NCBI RefSeq assembly: GCF_000730165.1
Contig: NZ_CP022110.1
Span: forward strand, 1,867,501 to 1,931,500
DNA: 64,000 nt
From: Nitrospirillum viridazoti CBAmc
Lineage (GTDB): Bacteria > Pseudomonadota > Alphaproteobacteria > Azospirillales > Azospirillaceae
Reading direction: 5' to 3'
Each line of letters begins with the position of its first letter. Position 1 is the first letter of the stretch. Under the pieces are notes generated by a model. The model did not search any database. It was given only the letters and a program-made list of their open reading frames with translations, and was not told the origin of the DNA. Below, one piece after another: positions 51,806 to 61,300 of the stretch. Made by a program: the position numbers and the translations under genes.

Positions 51806-51829
51806 CTATCAGACCCCCCTCAATAGATG
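51803..51829 (-). promoter_or_regulatory. hairpin placing the chemoreceptor start codon in a stem and its ribosome-binding site in the loop
   Basis: On the minus strand CATCTAT (51829-51823) can pair with ATAGATG (51809-51803). The GAGGGGGG site lies in the loop and the ATG at 51805 in the stem. It may tune translation of the PilZ chemoreceptor. Confidence 0.35.
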
Positions 51830-52102
51830 TACATCCACGCGATGCTTATTCTTGATGGAATATCCGACACGCCGCGGTTCTTCAACCTTCGGCCAGTTAC
51901 GCTTTCGCTGGGGCGCTGGCGGGTGAGTGGGGAGGGGCCGGGCCCCGGAAATCAACCGGCAGTCAACGGTCGGGTATTACACCGGCGTCTCAAAAGCCGT
52001 GACACATTAACCTCCCGTGAATCGAACGCCCCCACCGGAGGGTGGCCAGCACAGCCAAGTGGCGGCCCATCCTGTTCTTCCGGGTTGTCTACGAAACTAG
52101 CC

Positions 52103-52131
52103 TTGAGGTTAAGTTTTATCCAAATTAAAGT
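52103..52131 (+). promoter_or_regulatory. sigma70-like promoter candidate for the giant repeat gene
   Basis: TTGAGG (52103-52108), 17 bases, then TAAAGT (52126-52131) lie in an AT-rich block. It would give an untranslated leader of roughly 220 bases. Confidence 0.35.
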
Positions 52132-52328
52132 GGCTCTGTATATCCAGGTTGGGTAAGTCGGCGTCGGATCAATACTCGCGCACCCCCGGGTGCGGGCGGC
52201 TCCAGAACGGGGTGGCCCTCCTGGGACACAAAGTACTTCCGCTGTTTCCATAAGGGGCGCGGCGGGGGGTTGAAGACCCACGTGGCTGTGGGTGCGCCCA
52301 GAAGGGGCGTGGTGGTGCCGAGTGTGAA

Positions 52329-52345
52329 ACATCTCAAAGAGATGT
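52329..52345 (+). promoter_or_regulatory. small hairpin just before the ribosome-binding site of the giant gene
   Basis: ACATCTC and GAGATGT flank AAA. The hairpin ends 5 bases before the GGAGAGG ribosome-binding site. Confidence 0.4.
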
Positions 52346-52359
52346 GATCGGAGAGGGTG

Positions 52360-55300
52360 ATGGTTTCGTCTATCGGTACTGTACCGCCATCGCAGATCGC
52401 GGCTTATTCGACAGCGGCTATTCAGGCCCTGACCACTCAGGACGTCGCGGCCCTTACCACCGCCCAGATCGCTGTTCTTTCATCCACCCAGGTCACGGCC
52501 TTCACGGCCAGCCAGATGGTGTTCAGCGCCCAGCAGCTGCAGGCGTTCAGCGATGAGGATATCGCCGCCTTCAGCCCCGCCGATCTCGAAGCGCTGAAGT
52601 CCAACCAGGTGCAAGCCCTGACCTCCAGCCAAGTGGAGGCGATCACCGTCAGCCAGCTGTCGGGCCTGTCCACCACCGCCATCCGCGATTTCAGCCGCGC
52701 CCAGGTGGGCTACTTGTCCACCGGCCAGCTGAACGCCCTGTCCACCGGCCAGATCCAGGCCCTCAGCACGGCGCAGGTGCCCGGGTTGACGGCCAACCAG
52801 ATTTCGGGCCTCAGCACCGCCAACCTGTCGGCGCTCAGCAGCAGCCAGGTGGCGCTGCTGACCACCGCCCAGGTCCGGGCGCTGACCACCGATCAGCTGA
52901 ACGCCCTGACGACCGCGGATATGCGGGAATTCTCCGGTATACAGTTGGCGGCACTCAGCACCGATCAGGTGGTGGCGCTCAGCACCCGCAACCTCTCGGC
53001 CCTCAGCGCCGGCCAGATGCTGGGCCTGACCGCAGCCCAGGTCAACGTCTTCACCACCAGCCAGATGGCCGGCCTGACCACCCAGCAGTTGGCCAGCCTG
53101 AGCGCCACCCAGATGCGGGTGCTGGACAACGCCCAGCTGAACGCGCTCAGCACCGATGATTTCCGCGCCCTGACCACGGCGCAGATCGCCAACCTGACGA
53201 CGGAACAGATTGCAGGCCTGAGCGTCGCCAACCTGTCGGCGCTGAACAGCGCCCAGGTCGCCCGGCTGAGCCAGGCCCAGGTCCAGGCCCTGACCACGGA
53301 CCAGCTGAACGGCCTGACCTCCGCCGATGTGCGGGAGCTGTCCGCCACGCAGATTCTGCAGCTGTCCACCGCCCAGCTCGCCGGCCTCAGCACCAGCGGC
53401 GTGGCCGCCCTGACCACCAACCAGACCTTGCTGATGTCGGCCGCGCAGATCCGGGCGCTCAGCACCGCCCAGCTGAACGCCCTGGCCACGGCCGACGTGC
53501 GCCTGTTCAGCGCCCTGCAGTTGGCCGCCCTGACCACCGACCAGATGGGCGCCCTGGCCACCACCAGCCTGGCGGCGTTGAGCGCCACGCAGGTGACACA
53601 GCTGACGACGGCGCAGGTCGGCGCCCTCAGCTCCAGCCAGGTACAGGTCTTCTCCTCGGCACAGCTGGCCGCCCTGAGCACGGGGCAGATTCGCGCGCTG
53701 GGCGCGGATGGCCTGGCCGCCTTGGATTCGTCCCAAGTCGCGCGCCTGAGCTCGGCCCAGATCCGGGCGCTCAGCACCGACCAGCTGAACTCCCTATCCA
53801 CGGCCGACATCCGGGCCCTGACCTCCGGCCAGTTGACGGCCTTGACCACGGCGCAGCTGGCCAACCTGGAAACGGACAGCCTGGCCGCCCTGTCCACCAG
53901 CCAGGTGACGCAGTTGGCCGCCGCCCAGGTCAAGGGGCTAAGCAGCGACCAGCTGAATGCCTTGGGCACCGCCGACATCCGCGCCCTGACCACGGCGCAG
54001 ATCGCCGGCCTGACGACCGACCAGGTGGGCAACCTGACCACGGCCAACGTGGCGGCGCTGTCCTCCGTCCAGGTGGCGCAGCTGACGTCGGCCCAGATCA
54101 AGGTACTGACCACGGAGCAGCTGGGCGCCCTGCCCTCTGCCGACGTCCGCGCCTTCACTTCCGGCCAGCTGCGGGCGCTGACCACGGACCAGCTCTCGGC
54201 GTTGAGCGGCAGCGCCATTTCGGGCTTCACCACCACCCAGCTGAACGGCTTCACCTCCGACCAGCTGTCGGCGCTGACCACCGACCAGATGGCCGGCCTG
54301 ACCACCCTGCAGGTGGCCGGCTTCGGCTCCGCCCAGGTGCGGGGCCTGACCAGCGACCAGCTGAACGCCTTCACCACCGCCGACATCGCGGCGCTGACCA
54401 CCGCGCAGCTGTCGGCACTAAGCACGGATCAGCTGTCCAACCTCACCACCCTGAACGTGGCGGCGCTGACCAGCGTCCAGGTTGCGCGCCTGACGACCGC
54501 CCAGTTGAAAGCGCTGTCCAGCGACCAGATCAACGCCTTCGACACGGCGGACGCCCGCGCGCTGACGTCCACCCAGGTGAAGGCGCTGACCACCGACCAG
54601 GTGGCGGGCCTCAGCACCGCCAACCTGTCGGCCCTGACCTCCGCCCAGATCGCGAGCCTGACGGCCGACCAGGTGGGCGCGCTCAGCACCAGCCAGGTGG
54701 CGAACCTGGCCACCAACCAGGTGACGGGCCTGTCCAGCCTGCAGCTGAAGGCGCTGAACAGCGACCAGATCAACGCGCTCAGCACCGGCGACGTGCGCGT
54801 CCTGGCCACCGCCCTGACCGCAGCCCTGACCACCGACCAGGTCGCGGGCCTCAACACCGACAGCCTGGCGGCCCTCAGCACCGCGCAGGTGGCCGCGCTG
54901 TCCAGCGGCCAAGTCCGGGCGCTGGGCAGCGACCAGTTGAACGCCTTGTCCACGGCCGACATCCGCGCCCTGACCACCGCCCAGATCGGGGTGCTGACCA
55001 CCGACCAGCTGTCCACCCTCAGCACCGCCACCCTGTCAGCCCTCAGCAGCACGCAGATCAACCGCCTGTCGGCCACTCAGGTGCGATCACTGGGCAGCGA
55101 CCAGCTTAATGCGCTGAACAGCGCCGATCTGCGGGAATTCACCTCCACCCAGATCGGGCAGCTGACCACCGACCAGCTGTCGGGCCTGACCACGGCCAGC
55201 CTGTCCAGCCTGTCCAGCACGCAGATGCTGGGCCTGACCACGGCACAGGTGACGGCGCTGACCACCGACCAGGTGGCGGGCCTGGCGACCAGCCAGGTGG

Positions 55301-58300
55301 CGGGCCTGACCACGGCCCAGGTCCAGGCGCTGAACAGCGACCAGTTGAACGCCCTGTCCGCCGCCGACATCCGCGCCCTGTCCACCGCCCAGATCGGGGT
55401 GCTCAGCACCCTCCAGCTCACCAACCTGGGCACCGACGCCCTCAACGCCCTGTCGACGGCCCAGGTCACGCGCCTGACCAGCACCCAGCTGCGGGCGCTC
55501 GGCAGCGACCAGTTGGGCGCATTATCGACCGCCGACGTGCGGGCGCTGGGCTCCCAGCAGCTGGCGGCCCTGACCACGGACCAGCTGTCGACCCTCAGCA
55601 CCGCCAACCTGTCGGCGCTCAGCAGCACCCAAGTCATCGGCCTGTCCAGCGCGCAGCTGCGGTCCCTGACCAGCGACCAGCTGAACGCCCTGTCCACGGC
55701 CGACATCCGGGAATTCACCTCCGCCCAGATCGCGCAGCTGACGACCGACCAGGTGTCGGCCCTGGCGTCGGATAATCTGGCGGCACTCAGCACCAGCCAG
55801 GTAGCGGGCCTCAACAGCGCCCAGCTGCGCTCGCTCACCAGCGACCAGTTGAACGCCCTGGGCAGCGCCGACATCCGGGAGTTCAGCTCCGCCCAGCTGG
55901 CGACCCTGACAACCGACCAGATTTCCACCCTGGGCACCGCCACCGTGGCGGCGCTGTCGACCACGCAGCTGGCCGGCCTGGGCACGGCCCAGGTGGGGTC
56001 GCTGACCACCGACCAGGTCGGCGCACTCACCACCCTGCAGGTGTTCAAGCTCAGTACGGCCCAGTTTCGGGCGCTCAGCAGCGACCAGCTGAACGCGCTG
56101 AACAGCGCCGACGTGCGCATCCTGACCACGGCGCAGGTGGGGGCGCTGACCAGCGACCAGCTGTTGTCCTTCAGCAGCGACACGATGGCCGCCCTCAGCA
56201 CCGCCCAGGTGGCCAGCCTGTCGGCCGGCATCCTGAACGCACTGACCAGCGACCAGTTGAACGCGCTGAACACGGCCGACATCCGCGCCCTGACCACCGC
56301 CCAGGTGGCGGCACTCAGCACCAGCCAGCTGTCAACGCTCAGCACCGACAACACCGCCGCCCTCACCACCGCCCAGGTAGCCAAGCTGTCGACCACCCAG
56401 GTGGGCGCGCTGACCAGCGACCAGCTGAACGCGCTGTCCACCGCCGACGTCCGCACGCTCAGCAGCGCGCAGCTGCGGGCGCTCGGCACCGACCAGATCG
56501 CCGCACTGAACTCCACCAACCTATCGGCCCTCGGCAGCGCCCAGGTCACGGGCCTGTCCAGCACCCAGGTCCGGGCGCTGACCAGCGACCAACTTAACAC
56601 CCTGACCACCGCCGACATCCGCGAGTTCTCCTCGGCCCAGGTGGCGCAGCTGACCACGGACCAGGTGTCGGCCCTGGCCACCGCCAACCTGTCGGCGCTG
56701 ACGACCCAGCAGCTGGCGGGGCTCGGCACCGACCAGCTGGCGATACTGACCAGCGACCAGGTGGCGGGCCTGACGACCCAGCAGGTGACGGGCCTCAGCA
56801 CCAGCCAAGTACGGTCGCTGACCACCGACCAGCTGAGCGCCTTCTCCACCGCCGACGTGCGCGCGCTGACCACGGCCCAGCTGGCGGTGCTGTCGTCCGA
56901 CCAGCTGTCGGCCCTCGGCACCACCGCCACCAGCGTGCTGACCACCGCCCAGGTGGCGCAGCTGACCACGGCGCAGGTCCGCGCCCTGACCAGCGACCAG
57001 CTGAACGCCCTGTCCACGGCAGATATCCGCGCGCTGACGACGACGCAGGTCGCGGTGCTGACCACCGACCAGCTGTCGACCTTGAGTTCCACCAACCTGT
57101 CGGCGCTCAGCAGCAGCCAGGTGGGCAAGCTGTCCAGCGCCCAGGTGCAATCGCTGACCAGCGACCAGCTGAACAGCCTGACCACCGCCGACCTGAGGGA
57201 ATTCACGTCGGCCCAGCTCGGCGCCCTGACCAGCGACCAGGTGTCCAACCTCAGTTCGACCAACCTGTCGGCCCTGGCCAGCAACCAGGTGGTGGGCTTC
57301 ACCAGCACCCAGGTGCAAGCGCTGACCACCGATCAGCTCAACACGCTGACGACCGCCGACATCCGCGAATTCACCTCCGCCCAGGTGGGAACCCTCACCA
57401 CCGATCAGCTGGCGGGCCTTTCCACCGGCGTGGTGACGGCCCTCAGCACCACCCAGCTGGCCGGCCTGACCACCGCGCAGCTCGGGGCCGTCACCAGCGA
57501 CCAGGTGGCGGTGCTGTCCACGCTGCAGGTGGCCAACCTGGCGACCGCCCAGGTACAGGCGCTGACCAGCGATCAGCTGGGCGCGCTCAACAGCGCCGAC
57601 GTGCGCGCCCTGACATCCGGCCAGCTGGCGGCCCTCTCGACCGACCAGATCATCACCCTCGGTACCGGCACCGTCGCCGCGCTCAGCACCTTGCAGGTGA
57701 CCCGCCTGTCCACCGGCCAAGTGCAGGCGCTGACCAGCGACCAGCTGAACGCCCTGTCGACCGCCGACGTGCGCGCCCTCACCTCCGCCCAGGTCGCGGC
57801 GTTGACGACGGAGCAGCTGTCCACCCTGGGCTCCGACAACCTGTCGGCGCTCGGCAGCGCCCAGGTCAACAAGCTGTCCAGCAGCCAAATCCAGGCGCTG
57901 GGCTCTGATCAGCTGAACACCCTGACCACCGCCGACATACGGGAGCTCACGTCCGCCCAGCTGTCGGCCCTGACCACCGACCAGCTATCCAACCTCAGCT
58001 CCGACAACCTGTCGGCCCTGGCCAGCAACCAGGTGGTGGGCTTCACCAGCGCCCAGGTGCGCGTCCTGACCACCGACCAGCTGGGCGCGCTGACCTCCGC
58101 CGACATGCGGGAGTTCACCTCCACCCAGGTGCAGGCCCTGACGACCGAGCAGATCGCCGGCCTCAGCACGGCGGCGGTTTCGGCGCTGACGACCACGGAA
58201 CTGGGCGGCCTGACATCATCCCAGCTGGCGGCGCTGACCACCGACCAGGTCGCCAGCCTGACCACGCTGCAGGTGTCCAAGCTTTCCACGGACCAGATCC

Positions 58301-61300
58301 AGGCGCTGAACAGTGACCAGCTGAACGCGTTGACGCCAACCGACGTCCGGGCGCTGACCACGGCACAGCTGCTGGCGCTGACCACCAGCCAAGTGTCAGC
58401 GTTGGGCAGCGACACGGTGGCGGCCCTCAGCACCCTGCAGGTGGGCAAGCTTTCCACCGACCAGGTCCAGGCGCTGAACAGCGACCAGTTGAACGCCCTG
58501 TCCACGGCCGACGTGCGCGCCCTCACCTCCACCCAGGTGGCGGTGCTGACGACGGATCAGCTGTCCACCCTCAGCTCCACCAACCTGTCGGCGCTGGGCA
58601 GCGCCCAGGTGAACAAGCTGTCCAGCGCCCAGGTCAGGGCCCTGACCACCGACCAGCTGGACGCGCTGACCACCGCCGACATCCGTGAATTCACCTCCGC
58701 CCAGCTGTCGGCCTTCACCACCGACCAGCTTTCCAACCTGACCTCCGATAACCTGGGCGCCCTGGCCAGCAACCAGATCGTGGGCTTGACCAGCACCCAG
58801 CTGCAGGCCATCAGCAGCGACCAGCTGAACACGCTGTCGACCGCCGACATGCGGGAATTCACGTCGGCCCAGGTGTCGGCGCTGACCACGGACCAACTGG
58901 CCGGCCTGAGCACCACCAACTTCACCGCGCTGTCGACCCTGCAGCTGGGCGGGCTGACCTCCGGCCAGGCGGCCGCGCTGACCACCGATCAGGTGGCCGC
59001 GCTCAACACCCTGCAGGTGTCCAAGCTCAGCACCGGCCAGGTGCAGGCGCTGAACAGCGACCAGCTGGGCGCGCTGTCGACCGCCGATATCCGCGCGCTG
59101 GGCACCGCGCAGCTGGCGGCCCTGACGACGGCCCAGGTGTCGGCCCTGGGCAGCGACACCGTGGCGGCGCTGTCCAGCGTCCAGATCAGCAGGCTCGGCA
59201 CCGACCAGGTGGCCGCGCTGACCAGCGACCAGCTGAACGCCCTGGGCTCCATCGACGTCCGTGCCCTTACCACCGCCCAGGTCGGCGCGCTCGGCACCGG
59301 CCAGTTGTCGACGCTGACGGCCGCCACCCTGTCGGCGCTGACCAGCGCCCAGATCGGGAAGCTCAGCACCGACCAGGTGGCCTCGTTGACCAGCGACCAG
59401 CTGAACGGCCTGACCACGGCCGACATCCGCGAGTTCACCTCGGCCCAGCTGTCGGCCCTGACCACGGACCAGCTGTCCAACCTCAATACCGGCAATTTCG
59501 CGGCCCTGACCACCACGCAGCTGGCGGGCCTGACGGGCGCGCAGATAACGGCGCTGACCACCGCCCAGACCAGCACCCTCAACACGCTGCAGGTGGCGAA
59601 GCTCAGCACCGCGCAAACCCAGGCGCTGACCAGCGACCAGCTGAACACCCTGAGCAGCGCCGACGTGCAGGCGCTGACCACGGCGCAGTTGGCGGCGCTG
59701 ACCACCGACCAGCTGTCCAACCTGGGCACGGACGCGGTGGCGGCCCTCAGCAGCGCCCAGGTATCCCGGCTGTCGACCGGCCAGATTCAAATCCTGAACA
59801 GCGATCAACTGAACGCGCTGACCACCCTGGATGTTCGCAATCTGACCACCGCCCAGGTCGCGGTCCTGTCCACCGCCCAGCTGTCGGCCCTGGGCTCGGA
59901 CAATCTCTCGGCGCTCAGCAGCACGCAGGTCACCCGGCTGTCCAGCGACCAGCTGCGGGCGCTGTCCAGCGACCAGCTGAACAGCCTGACCACCGCCGAC
60001 ATGCGGGAATTCACCTCCGCCCAGCTGACCAGCCTGACCACCGACCAGCTGTCCGCGCTCACCACCGGCAACTTCGCAGCACTGACCACCACCCAGCTGG
60101 GCGGGCTGACCAGCGCCCAGGTGGCGGCGCTGACCACGGACCAAACGGAGGCCCTCAGCACGCTGCAGGTGGCCAAGCTGACCACCACGCAGGTGCAGGC
60201 GCTGACCAGCGATCAGCTGAACACGCTCAACACCGCCGACGTGCGCGCGCTGACCACCGCACAGCTGGGCGCGCTCAGCACGGATCAGCTGTCCAGCCTG
60301 AGTAGCGACACCGTGGCGGCGCTAACTACTCAGCAGGTGGCGAAGCTGACCACCGATCAGGTGCGGGTGCTGAACACCGACCAGCTGAACGCGCTCAACA
60401 CCGCCGACATCCGGGCATTGACAACGGCGCAGTTGCAGGCGCTCAGCACCAGCCAGCTGTCCAGCCTGAACACCGACGGCACGGCCGCGTTGACCAGCGC
60501 CCAGGTGGCCAAGCTGACCACCGACCAGGTCGCAGCGCTGACGACCGACCAGCTGAACGCGCTCAACACCGCCGACATCCGCGCCCTGACCACGGCCCAG
60601 GTCGCCGCCCTGACCACAGCGCAATTGGCCGCGCTCAGCACCGACAACGCCGGCGCCCTGACCAGCGCCCAGGTGTCCAAGCTCGGCACCGACCAGGTGC
60701 GCGCGCTGACCAGCGACCAGTTGAACGCCTTCAGCACCATCGACATCCGTACCCTGACCACGACCCAGGTGGCGGCCCTGACCACGGCCCAGCTGTCGAC
60801 GCTGGGCACCACCAACCTGGCGGCGCTCAGCACCGCCCAGCTGGGGGTGCTGACCACCGATGAAGTCCAGGTTCTGACCACCGACCAGCTGCCGGGCCTG
60901 ACCACGCAGCAGGTGGCCGGCCTGAGCACCGCGCAGCTGCAGGCGCTAGGCAGCGATCAGCTGAACGCGCTGACCACCACTGAGGTGCGGGCGTTGAACA
61001 GCCTGCAAGTGGCGGCGCTGTCCACCGCCCAGGTGTCGACGCTCAGCACCGACACCGTGGCGGCGCTGACCACAGCCCAGGTGATCCGCCTGACCACCGA
61101 CCAGGTGCGGGCACTGACGACCGATCAGTTGAACGCCCTGACCACGGCCGACGTGCGGTCGCTGACGACGGCTCAGATCACGGTGCTGGGCACGGCCCAG
61201 CTGTCCGCCCTGAACAGCGACAGCGTGGCGGCCCTGACCACCGCCCAGGTGGCACAGCTGACCACCGCCCATGTGGGGGCGTTGACCACCGGCCAGCTGA

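Larger units (their letters stand above)
51806..52359. other. intergenic region between the PilZ chemoreceptor and the giant repeat gene
   Basis: About 550 bases with no credible gene. It holds the divergent promoters, an AT-rich block near 52093-52145, and then about 200 bases of GC-rich sequence with several short inverted repeats that would form a structured leader of the giant gene. Confidence 0.5.

Noticed and set aside
52130-52345. c-di-GMP (GEMM) riboswitch in the giant-gene leader
   Set aside because: The leader is structured and next to a PilZ gene, but the conserved GEMM core sequence is not visible.
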